From the NCBI RefSeq assembly GCF_910592395.1, contig NC_088320.1, positions 1,798,001 to 1,862,000 on the forward strand: a DNA stretch of 64,000 nt, read 5' to 3'. Below, piece after piece: positions 20,046-29,799 of the stretch. Under the pieces are notes generated by a model. That model was not told where the DNA came from. It saw only the letters and a program-made list of their open reading frames with translations, and did no database searches. Each line of letters starts with the position of its first letter. The first letter of the stretch is position 1. The position numbers and the translations under genes are program-made. The stretch comes from Lineus longissimus. Taxonomy: Eukaryota; Nemertea; Pilidiophora; Heteronemertea; Lineidae.

Positions 20046-20456
20046 TCGTGGCATCCATGACGGTATAGGAATTGACGGTGAGGTAACAAAAAAACTGGCA
20101 TATCGGATGCGCATCCGATGACGGTAAAGAAATTGACGGTAAAGGATCTCGTGGCATATCGGATGCGCATCCGAAGACGGTAAGGGAATTGACGGTGAAG
20201 GATCTCGTGGCATATCGGATGCGCATCCGATGACGGTAAAGAAATTGACGGTAAAGGATCTCGTGGCATATCGGATGCGCATCCGAAGACGGTAAGGGAA
20301 TTGACGGTGAAGGATCTCGTGGCGTATCGGATCCGAAGACGGTAAGGGAATTGACGGTGAAGGATCTCGTGGCATATCGGATGCGCATCCGAAGACGGTA
20401 AGGGAATTGACGGTAAAGGATCTCGTGGCATATCGGATGTGCATCCGATGACGGTT
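20046..20456. repeat. 56 bp tandem array with palindromic core
   Basis: About seven units of 56 bp, each with the perfect palindrome CGGATGCGCATCCG, then GACGGTAA.GAAATTGACGG and GGATCTCGTGGCATAT. Two unit types alternate (CCGATGACGGTAAAGAAATT and CCGAAGACGGTAAGGGAATT), making a 112 bp dimer repeat. One unit near 20322 lacks 8 bp of the palindrome. All three minus-strand frames stay open because the unit has no minus-strand stop in any phase; this is not evidence of a gene. Only about 1.5 units remain in copy B (29660-29735). Confidence 0.9.
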
Positions 20457-20540
20457 TTATATACATATATATATAATATAAATTTTAGTTTTACACTATT
20501 ATGTAAGTGCAAGCTCTAGTGAGCTCACACAACTGTTTGA

Positions 20541-21757
20541 CAGTCCTGGCTCCTCCATCGTGCTGACAACATGATGAGAGAGATGAGACAGTCACAGCCA
20601 TTGGCTGCTCTGCCAAGTTGTCAACATGGTGAGAGAGATGAGGAAGTCACAGCCAGGCCGAATCAGTCCTGGCTGCTCCACCGTGTTGACAACATGATGA
20701 GAGAGATGAGACAGTCACAGCCAGGTCGCATCAATCTTCGCCGCACTGCCTAGTTGTTAATAAGGCGAGAGAGATGGGACAGTCAGAGCCAGGCCGAATC
20801 AGTTCTGGCTGCTCCACCGTGTTGACAATAATTATGGTGAGAGAGATGAGACAGTCACAGCCAGGCCAAATCAGTCTTGGCTGCTCTGCCAAGTTGTCAA
20901 CATGGTGAAAGAGATGAGGCAGTCACAGCCAGGCCGAATCAGTCCTGGCTACTCCACCGTGTTAACAACAACATGAGAGAGATGAGGAAGTCACAGCCAG
21001 GCCGAATCAATCCTGGCTGCTCCACCGTGCTGACAACATGATGAGAGAGGTGAGGAAGTCACAGCCAGGCCGAATCAGTCCTGGCTGCTCCACCGTGCTG
21101 ACAACATGATGCGAGTGATGAGACAGTCACAGCCAGGCCACATCAATCTTCGCCGTACTGCCTATTTGTTAATATGGCGAGAGAGATGAGACAGTCACAG
21201 CCAGGCCGAATCAGTTCTGGCTGCTCCACCGTGTTGACAATAATTATGGTGAGAGTGATGAGACAGTCACAGCCAGGCGGCATCAGTCTTCGCCGCACTG
21301 CCTAGTTGTTAATATGGTGAGAGAGATGAGACAGTCACAGCCACTGAGGCCAAATTAGTCTTGGCTGCTCTGCCAAGTTGTCAACATGGTGAGAGAGATG
21401 AGGAAGTCACAGCCAGGCCGAATCAGTCCTGGCTGCTCCACCGTGTTGACAACATGATGAGGGAGATGAGACAGTCACACCCAGGCCACATCAGTCTTAT
21501 GGCCGCACTGCCTAGTTGTTAATATGGTGAGGGCCGAATCAGCCCTGGCTGCTCTGCCAAGTCGGCAACATGGCGAGAGAGATGACGCAGTCACAGAGTG
21601 AGATGAGGAAGTCACAGCCAGGCCGAATCAGTCCTGGCTGCCCCACTGTGTTGACAGCATGATGAGAGAGATGAAACGGCCATAGCCAGGCCGAATTAGT
21701 CCTGGCTGCTCCACCGTGTTGACAACATGATGAGAGAGATGAGATAGTCACAGCCAC
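20541..21757. repeat. 68 bp minisatellite, about 18 units in three variants
   Basis: The unit core is AGTCACAGCCAGGCCGAATC followed by AGTCCTGGCTGCTCCACCGT and GTTGACAACATGATGAGAGA. AGCCAGG and CCTGGCT flank ten bases, so each unit can form a 7 bp stem. Three classes are visible: A (CTCCACCGTGTTGACAACAT), B (CTCTGCCAAGTTGTCAACAT) and C (CGCCGCACTGCCTAGTTGTT). The order reads roughly A B A C A B A A A C A C B A C B A A. It is non-coding and absent from copy B. Confidence 0.9.
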
Positions 21758-21758
21758 A

Positions 21759-21990
21759 GTACTTCGATCGTTTCTCCTCCGCACGTGCTAGGACGTGTCT
21801 GTCGGAGCTGACAGCTATCTCGATGATTAGGACCTCCTTTTCCTTCTCATAGAAGACGAGCATGTCGGGGTGCCGGTGTTTTTATAGCCGGGCCCGTGGG
21901 GACTAGCGAGTCCCAGAGCAATCTCAGCTTCTTTCCAGAGTACGAGTGGTCATTGGAACCGGCTTCTCGAGACCACATACCGATGGTATC
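21759..21990 (-). pseudogene. Retroelement pol C-terminal remnant
   Basis: On the minus strand, one frame reads KLRLLWDSLVPTGPAIKT, and after a frame change another reads RHPDMLVFYEKEKEVLIIEI followed by AVSSDRHVLARAEEKRSKY. The pattern RPD...hydrophobic-E-hydrophobic-AV..D..V..KE.EK..KY is common at the C-terminus of LINE-type pol proteins and resembles a PD-(D/E)xK restriction-like endonuclease. It is short, frameshifted and ends at the minisatellite, so it is a dead fragment. The family assignment is from memory of the motif only. Confidence 0.4.
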
Positions 21991-21999
21991 CATCAATAT

Positions 22000-23390
22000 G
22001 TGTCTCCTTGACTGATGTAAACAGTACCGGTACCATTATAGAGGATGTAGGGGCATGCAATGACTGTATGGGAGGATAGGTCATGCCCCAGACATCAACA
22101 ATCGGTGATTCTCAATTTGGTCACCATGGCATGCATGCATATCTTAGAATAAACTATGTTGCATATACATGGCTGTATAGCAAAATAGTCAAAATTGGCA
22201 AAGATATGCACATGCCACTGTGCTACGAGTATTTGGTCAGCAGGCGTTCGTCTATTACGCGATCACGACTACTTCAAATACTTTGAGCAGAGAAACGAAA
22301 GTTTGATACCTAACAAATTTCTGAAAGATCAATATTTTGGTTTTGCTAATGTGCCTTCACTAATATGTTCTTTCGTTTCCATCTCAAGAAATATCAACCT
22401 GAAAGTGATCTTGATTTTATCGATAGATACCTCTTACACTAATTGATATTCTAATGTAAGAGTTTTTTAAATATATTTGTCATAACAATTTTACACGAGA
22501 AGTACACACTGATTTAGGTGTTCGAGCACTCCAGAGAATGGTTTGACTAGTCGGCGCTAAATTCATTATTAGTGATAAGCATTTAGTTTGTAAATACAGT
22601 GATGAGCAGGCGGATAGATTCAAATTACATATCATCTTCCTGGTCACCTAAATCCCACACCCAAACTGTCTCTTCAAACCACGTCTTCCGACTACAAAAG
22701 AATCGAATCTTAATTCAAATTCGCCATTGCTGACATCATTGGCGCCAAAGACTATTTCTTTTGACCCTGTTGACCTCGCTTCTCAAAACATTTTTGAGGA
22801 AGCCATTCAAACATTAAAATCAACTACGAACATTATCTATTATATCACCGAGCAATATAAATGCGATATATCAAGAAATAACTGTCGCATTATCGAATTA
22901 TACGGTTAGCTTAGAACTATTTGTACCCAATTACCCTTCCGCCAGCGTGACCTCGTCACAATCATGGCACTTCTTCAATATGGCGACTACTTGAGCAACG
23001 AAAATCCCGGTCTACCATTAAAGCCTTGATGGCCTCGGCGGTTAGACGGTTGCACTGTGGAATGGATGGTCACGAGTTCGAACCCCGGCTAATCTAATTT
23101 TCCGAGTTTTTTTGAAAAATGTTCTCGCTATCATTCATTCATGTACGTTTATCAGGCGCAGATCCAAGCGGGTGCACCAGACGCACGGTTCCTAATTGAT
23201 ATAAACGTTTTTAATATACCACTCATGAAATTTTGGAACACACCTGTCCAGGAATTTTGATGAGAAATGCAGAGCACGCTCCCTCTTCTTCCAGTTCCTA
23301 GATACGCTGTCCCTCTTACACCATCATCTTATACCAATATGAATATTATCACGAAGAAAATCCCTTCACCCGAACTTTTCAAGCTGAAGT
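22000..23390. other. Repeat-rich, gene-free interval
   Basis: AT-rich sequence without recognisable genes. It contains a 32 bp direct repeat (AGTACACACTGATTTAGGTG...) starting near 22500 and again near 23389, and the tRNA-like element at 23022-23092. The short ORF at 22727-22909 has no known domain. Confidence 0.5.
23022..23092 (+). repeat. tRNA-like sequence, probable SINE head
   Basis: An A-box-like stretch (TGGCCTCGGCGGTTAGA) and a consensus B box (GTTCGAACCCC, 23075-23085) are spaced as in a tRNA, with a T run after 23106. The T stem has a mismatch and the acceptor ends do not pair over 7 bp, so it is not a working tRNA. A tRNA-derived SINE or tRNA pseudogene is most likely. Confidence 0.4.
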
Positions 23391-23497
23391 ACACACTGAT
23401 TTAGGTGTTCGAGCACTCCTAATCAGTCCGCCAAGAAAATCAAAGTTTTCAGTGAAGTTCAACTGTATTCCTAGATAAATTACTTTGGTATGTAGAG

Positions 23498-24328
23498 TAT
23501 GGCAAGCCAAAGCGGAATTTATTCAAGACTTTAGAATTACCATTCAAGAAGTTAAATATAAGTTCAAGAAGGAAATATATGTTCAAGACTAAAATATGTT
23601 CAACCTTGAATCAAATGTTTTCAACCTTGAATAAAATATGTTCAACCTTGAATAAAATATGTTCAACCTTGAATAAAATATGTCCAACCTTGAACAAAAT
23701 ATATTCAACCTTGAACAAAATATATTCAAGACTCACGTGACCATATTCAAGACGCACGTGACCACAAAATTGATGACGTAGAGCGTAGAATCTGTGGTAC
23801 TTCCGATGCGTTCTGTTTCACGACAGGCATTGCGCATTTTGAACCTATAATTTGCCTGATATGTCTGTGAAACATGTATCGACTCTGACATTCACTCGGC
23901 ATCCATGTCATGATGTGTAGGATTACAGTACATGTCAGGTGTAGGCGGCTAGGTACGTGTACAACCATGTGTCAAAACCTCGTGCGAACAATTCGAGCTC
24001 CGAAACGCAACACAAGTACCATGGGTTCGGGAAAGTCCGGACGCGGGTTCGGGAAAGTCCGTAAAGCATCAAAACATGAGCAACTACGTCATCAATTTTT
24101 GTGGTCACGTGCGTCTTGAATATGGTCACGTGAGTCTTGAATATATTTTGTTCAAGGTTGAATATATTTTGTTCAAGGTTGACAATATTTGATTCAAGGT
24201 TGACAATATTTGATTCAAGGTTGACAATATTTGATTCAGGATTGAACATATTTTGGTCTTGAACATATATTTAACTTCTTGAATAGTAATTCCACGGTCT
24301 TGAATAAATTCCGCTTTGGCTTGCCATA
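23498..24328. mobile_element. 831 bp foldback element with target-site duplication
   Basis: Very long inverted repeat: left arm 23498-23782, right arm 24084-24328, spacer about 300 bp. Both ends read TATGGCAAGCCAAAGCGGAA going inward. The arms contain internal 21 bp repeats (left TTCAACCTTGAATAAAATATG; right its relatives with GTTGACAATATTTGATTCAA), plus paired CACGTGACC motifs near the centre. It is flanked by GTAGAG on both sides and sits inside repeat block R; the uninterrupted site is at 19476-19481 and 29171-29176. There is no transposase, so it is non-autonomous. Arms and spacer are otherwise unfamiliar to me. Confidence 0.85.
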
Positions 24329-24694
24329 GTAGAGAGTAAGATTACAATTAACTCACGTTAAAGTTGGAATTCCGGGGAGGTAGAGTTTTCAGTTGGTTTA
24401 GGGACGCAATCACTTAGCTTATAGCAAGCAATTAGTACACTAAAATTTCAGTGATGGACGTATAGCAGGCCTATTACGGTATAGTTGCAAGTAGTATTTG
24501 GCATTTTAGAGTCATATTTCTTGTTATAATATCTACGTTGTAAACATAATGCTCAAAATTGATTCCTTCGAATGGAGTCTGGACTATTGTCCATGTAACT
24601 GGCATAATCAATTTGATGAACCAGTGTGGTCCTGTTTTAAGAAACAAAACCTACTACAAAATTTAAGGACACATTTTTTACTCAAGAAAATGAT

Positions 24695-24700
24695 TTTATT
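24695..24700 (-). terminator. Poly(A) signal of dehydrogenase copy B
   Basis: Minus-strand AATAAA at the position matching 14318-14323 of copy A. Confidence 0.55.
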
Positions 24701-24881
24701 TTGTCAAGACACATGTACAGTGGAAAACCCCAGCAGTTGACTAGTTACAAGGTATTACCAGGTGCAACAGATTGGTAAATATTTCACAGCCTCCAGTGTA
24801 AGCAAATAAAAACGTGTCTGATTGGTATTCCAACACCCTGTATAATAATGAATGATAGTCATGGACTCTTCTTGTTATATA

Positions 24882-27800
24882 TCAATAGCCAGTCTCCCAA
24901 TTCACTGAGTATTTGAGTGGTTCTCCTTTAGAGTAATGTTCCATGTTCTCCTTGAAGACGCCAAAGATCTGCAGAAGAAACAAACAAGATTTTAGAAAAT
25001 ACCTGTATTCGAAGCGTTCAAATGCAAACGCCACGAAATCCACTTGAGGTCTTTTTTAGAAAACTGTCAGCTTCATTTAAGGCAGAAAGACTTAATCACT
25101 AGTTAAGAATACGGAACTTGCACACTGCCTAAAGTTAATTTGACAATTCCAAGTCCAGTGATTCTCCAAACACACAAAATGCCTGTTTGGAAACAAAAAA
25201 AACCAAACTAACCATTTCAGGTGGACTGCAAACAGAGGCATGAGGTGATATGAAAACGTTTGGTTCGTCCCACAACAGCGAATCTTGGGGCAGAGGTTCA
25301 ATTTTATGCACATCAAGGACAGCTTTTGAGATCCATCCAGACCTAATGGCATTGATGATGCTGGCCTCGTCTATTACATCACCTCGTCCAACATTGATGA
25401 AAACAGGTTTCTGAAAAATAGACAACACCGTGTGAAAAAGGAACTATTTTCTTGTGAAAAGCAGAACTTCTGTATTTCTCTGGTCCTTCTGCTCTCTGCA
25501 TTCCTGTTGTGACTTTATCCTTAAAGGTAAAAACGAGCAAATGGTTGGAAAATGCCTATAACTGTTTCATCATCATCACTTATAGGCATCATGGTCCTGA
25601 TTTAGACCCTTGCCCTGCGTACCTTTTCTTTACAAGCAGACAGGAGGTCTCCTGATAACATATCTCTCGTGTCCGTCGTGCTGGGGAGTAGGCTACAGAT
25701 GTAATCACAGGATTTGAGCACTTCAGACATCTGGCTGTTTAATCTGTAGTGGTCGACATATTTTGATTGTTGCTCCTTCGCCACATCCCGTCTGACTAGT
25801 CCCCAAACCGTCATGCCGAAATATTTACAATACTTTGCAACTGGAAAGAATATTTACTCATAAAACAAAAAGACCAGTATGTTGTAATCCTCCAAAACTC
25901 TTGAAAGTGCCAATCAGCACAGAACTATTTGTGTCATTATATTTGGGGCAAATTACCTGAGACTATTGGCACATACCAGGTAGGCAAATCAAGCTACCCA
26001 AAGTAGCTAATAGAGGTCTCTCCCATCTCACAGAACTTTGAAACTATTCACGCTTGTATGAGGAATATAATCATGACTGAATCAAGCACAGCCCAGGCCC
26101 TGAATATACATACTAGTTGCCTAAAAAAATACCTATTTGACCCCCTACATTGTTGGCCTTTGTTGCTTTTACTAGTCTTGAAAACAAAGTTTGCTCAGAA
26201 ATAAATGTTTTTACATACCTTCTGCACCAATGTCTCCAAGTCCAAGAATACCAATGGACAGTGTTGACAAAATGCGATAGTCTGCTCGAGTCCTGCCCAG
26301 CCTGCGAAAAAATATGAGAAAACACTCAATCTCATTCAGCAATCAGAAATCACATTGTATGGTTTTGTTTATGCAACTGTCCACAGTTCAGCAAATCAGA
26401 AGATGGTATATATTCATCATTTAACGGGGCTCTATGGCAGAACGTGGTGACGAGTTTGTTTTGCATGACGACACTGAAAGCCGCAGTGATGTGGATTCTT
26501 CCACCACAGGGGGAAAAGGTATCGAAGACTTCTGCGACAACAGGCTAGATCTGACATGCTTGTGGGAGAGCAAAGATGACCTACCATTCCCGTCTCTTTT
26601 TGTCTTCATGCACATCAACGATTCGCCTTTCATGAGCTAAGATGTGGGCCAAAGTAAACTCTGCCATTGCCGGACCAAACGCGCCAGCTAACCGGGTCAA
26701 AGGAAAGCTAGGCAGTGCCTGAAAAAATTGTTGCAATTTGAAACACTGCTTTATGCTGCTGACGATGAGTTGAAAGGATATGAAAATTCAGCTACTCTGC
26801 ATGCAGCAGATGTCACATGAAAGCTTACCTTGTTCTTATCAATTCTTCTGAATATGCTGTCCACACCTAGGATTATAAAGAGAAATAACCATTATTATTT
26901 GTGACTTTAAAGAAACTTTATGACAAAAAGATTCCATAACAAGAGCATTACGGTAGGTATTTCTACATGAGATTAAACTGTTCATTCACTACACAAAAGA
27001 AGAGGGGGGTGCCACAAGCTCCCAAGAATATGGGACAGCATCCTTAAGTCATGTGTACTCGCAATATGTGACGTCACCTCAGGTCAAGGTCACTGCATCC
27101 TGACAATATCAGGCCATTTCACCCAATACATACTTACTCCCTTGGAGAAGTCGTCAGTGTTGTAGGCCCTGTTTGCAAGAGGATGAGGTCACTGACGAAG
27201 CTTCCAGTTGGAGGTGAAAGGTTTGAAATCCCACAGTATCTCCATTCGGTTGTACAGAGAGAGTTGTAAAAGCTCTCAGAGACAGATCTTAGTCAGGATA
27301 AGCACTTCATAAGAGGCTCACCTATAATACATACCCGCCCATGTTGATTGCATCCATTTAAGATTTGGCATCTCTTGCACATATCCTCCTAAAAGGAGAG
27401 GATCAGCTATGAGAATCTCAGCCTCTTGGAGGTATTTCATTTGTTCTGTTGATACTGTTTGCTCTGTTGTGGATCTCGTCTCTAAAAAGGATGAAATGAA
27501 ATGTATGTTCATATTGCGCTTTTATACTGCTCGTGTCTCAAAGCGCTAATCCAGAAAGCTTTTAGCAGAAACCAAAGAAGTTGCTGCACTCGGCCTTTTC
27601 AGGCTAGTAATTTGAAAGTAGAGGGTTATACACTGGCTGAGCCTCGAACTCGCGACCATCTGATCACAAATCTCTATTAGGAAGACACCAGGCCAGTTCT
27701 TCAAAGGCATGCAAATCATTTTCGGGAGACATCGAGTTGAGACGTTCGGTAAAGTGGTTTTGGTAGAACCTAAAGGGTGAATTGTCAAGAAAAGAAATAC

Positions 27801-27971
27801 ATGATGAGAAACAAGTCACACACTGTTGTTTGAGAGCTCAAGGTACTCACCGTCTATTGTATATGGAATCTCAACAAATTTTAAGTGGGGCATCAACGCC
27901 GAAAGTTGAGAAGTAAGACTGGTGATATTGGAGAGGACATAAATGCGGCTAGATGTGCTTGGAATGGCCAT
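24882..27971 (-). CDS. D-isomer-specific 2-hydroxyacid dehydrogenase, copy B
   Basis: Tandem paralogue of the gene at 14522-17626, with all eight exons and splice sites kept: 27971-27851, 27481-27335, 26866-26829, 26718-26585, 26301-26219, 25840-25623, 25410-25213, 24968-24882. It has 341 codons, no stop or frameshift. The GLGDIG nucleotide-binding loop and the Arg, Glu and His catalytic triad are unchanged, so activity is expected. About 11 replacements separate the proteins. Five of them fall in one 10-residue stretch early in exon 2 (KATAEETVSR in A, RSTTEQTVST in B). Others include Arg to Gln and Val to Leu in exon 6, Val to Ile and Ala to Val in exon 7, and Asp to Gly in the second codon after IF in the last exon. 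The leader donor after 28553 is also kept. Confidence 0.92.
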
Positions 27972-28351
27972 CGTGGTGGGGTGTCTGTAAAAAGATAACA
28001 CATACTGTAGCTCATCCATGACAGCATGGGAGACAGACAACGGATGATCTCCTCTTCCTGACTATTGTTTTAAAAATGATGATTTCGTCACAATGTCAGT
28101 TTGTGCAACTGGTGATTTAAGCCTTGGAAAATTAACAGCTAACATGTATAGAATATTAGCACAAGTACTGACACTGGCTATAGATGCAAACCCCTTTGAG
28201 TATATTATAAATGGACTGGGCCTAGGGGTCCACAAGTAGTGTAATGATGTAGGACAGCATATTTGAACATTCATGAGGTTAGATAGCAGGGATATACATC
28301 TACCCGTTAGCTAAAGCAAATCCTTTCAACTGTGGGTTTTTCATTTGCAAT

Positions 28352-28440
28352 GTGAAATTGTCATGGGCTGAATATCTATTGTGCATTAGTGGACATTTCC
28401 CTGAACCATTCAGATTGATTTCAGGATACCCCTGGGGAGT
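28352..28440. other. Segment inverted relative to copy A
   Basis: About 90 bp that is the reverse complement of 18065-18156 while sequence on both sides is collinear between copies. It contains GAAATTGTCATGGGCTGAAT; copy A has ATTCAGCCCATGATGACAAT. Confidence 0.8.
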
Positions 28441-28827
28441 GAATTGTATTGGACTGGTCAACTAAATACTGCCACCTTTTAGAAGCAGAGCCCTAACATC
28501 TTATATCAAAGTTTAAATTCCCTAAGCATAGAAGAAGACCCAGCGCTCTTACCTCTCGAAACTTCACACACAGAGACCTTGGACTGGAGAATTTCCAGAT
28601 TTTTGACCAGGATGCTAGTATGACAGATGGTTCAAGCGACACGACTGAAGGAATAAAGCCACACGTGGCCACATTAGGATGATCACAGTGTATGTTACCT
28701 CATATTGTATCTCCCATATATGGTTATGTCATGTGCACAGGTCTGTTTAGGCCTACGGTGACAGTCAGTTTTTAGTATTGATAACCATTCATACTTGGGC
28801 CTACTCTTTTTAACTAGGACTATTGAT

Positions 28828-28929
28828 CGATGCACTTGATTGGGAGCAACGTTTACGAAGACGTCGCGTCACGTCACGTTATAGTAATGCAAAAATGCAT
28901 AGTGATGGTGACATATGGCGACGGCCAAC
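28828..28929. mobile_element. Truncated MITE-like element (third copy)
   Basis: It matches the left two thirds of the element at 18886-19031 (GCACTTGATTGGGAGCAACG onward) and stops at GGCCAAC, where a different sequence with an ACTGG microsatellite begins. Confidence 0.7.
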
Positions 28930-28959
28930 GGGTATTCGAAAACCCTGGATCAACAAACA

Positions 28960-28987
28960 CTGGACTGGACTGGACTGGACTGGACTA
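28960..28987. repeat. (ACTGG)n microsatellite
   Basis: Five perfect 5 bp units at the breakpoint of the truncated MITE-like copy. Confidence 0.9.
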
Positions 28988-29144
28988 TGACTCAGCGCCC
29001 TCCGCCACCTGGATTTTTCTAAAAGTTATACAATTGATGGGGGGCGGGCGAGGGTGTTGATCCAGCAGCGGCTGGCAGCGGACAATTGGCTTAACTCTTG
29101 CTTGGCGCTGCTACAGCTTAAAATGCTGTGGTACAGCCTAGAAG

Positions 29145-29320
29145 TATTCCTAGGTAAATCACTTTGGTATATAGAGAGTAAGATTACAATTAACTCACGT
29201 TAACTAAGATTTCAGTGATTAACATAATAGTTGCAAGTATTTGGCATTTTAGACTCATATTTCGTGCTATAATAACTACGTTGTAAACATAATGCTCAAA
29301 ATTGATTTATGAAAAAGGTG
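29145..29320. repeat. Dispersed repeat block R, copy 3 (internally deleted)
   Basis: It contains ATTCCTAGGTAAATCACTTT and the intact foldback target site (ATAGAG at 29171-29176). It lacks the middle part of the block found at 19515-19590. Confidence 0.7.
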
Positions 29321-29659
29321 ATAGGGCAATATTAAGCAAGCAGTAATGGAAAAAAGTGTAATTCCATTAACTGAATATTGTTTTTAGACACTATAACATT
29401 TTAGGCCTACTTTTCCGTAAACCACGAGAACAATGTATGTGAAAAAAAACAACACATATAAGTGAGGCGCCGAGTATATAGTATTTGTAAGGTAAAGAAA
29501 AGCTCGGTCTCTAAAGTCTGGAGGTCCGGAGTCCGTAAGCGTGACCATGCATGCCATGTGTCCTTACGGATAGATCGAGAGGGCGGTTTGGGGTTCCGCC
29601 GACGGTGCTCGCATACATTGGTCGTATCTCCGAAACCTTTACAAAACTCAAAATCTGGT

Positions 29660-29735
29660 GGCATCGATCCAATGACGGTAAAGGAATTGACGGTGAAGGA
29701 TCTCGTGACATATCGGATGCGCATCCGATGACGGT
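29660..29735. repeat. Remnant of the 56 bp array in copy B
   Basis: About one and a half units (ATGACGGTAAAGGAATTGAC; TATCGGATGCGCATCCGATG), against about seven in copy A. Confidence 0.85.
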
Positions 29736-29799
29736 ATTTGAGGAACTAAGATTTCAGTGATAGACGTATAGTTGCAAGTAGTTGGCATTTTAGAGCCTT

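Noticed and set aside
19897-20512. Overlapping minus-strand ORFs of 138-192 codons
   Set aside because: They are translations of the 56 bp tandem array, whose unit has no stop in any minus-strand phase. All three frames are open at once and the peptide is just repeats of HPICHEILYRQFPYR.
20046-21757. CRISPR-like regularity of the two tandem arrays
   Set aside because: Units are contiguous with no unique spacers, and this is an animal genome; these are a satellite and a minisatellite.
23022-23092. A functional tRNA gene
   Set aside because: The B box is good, but the T stem has a mismatch and no 7 bp acceptor stem can be formed; a SINE or pseudogene is likelier.
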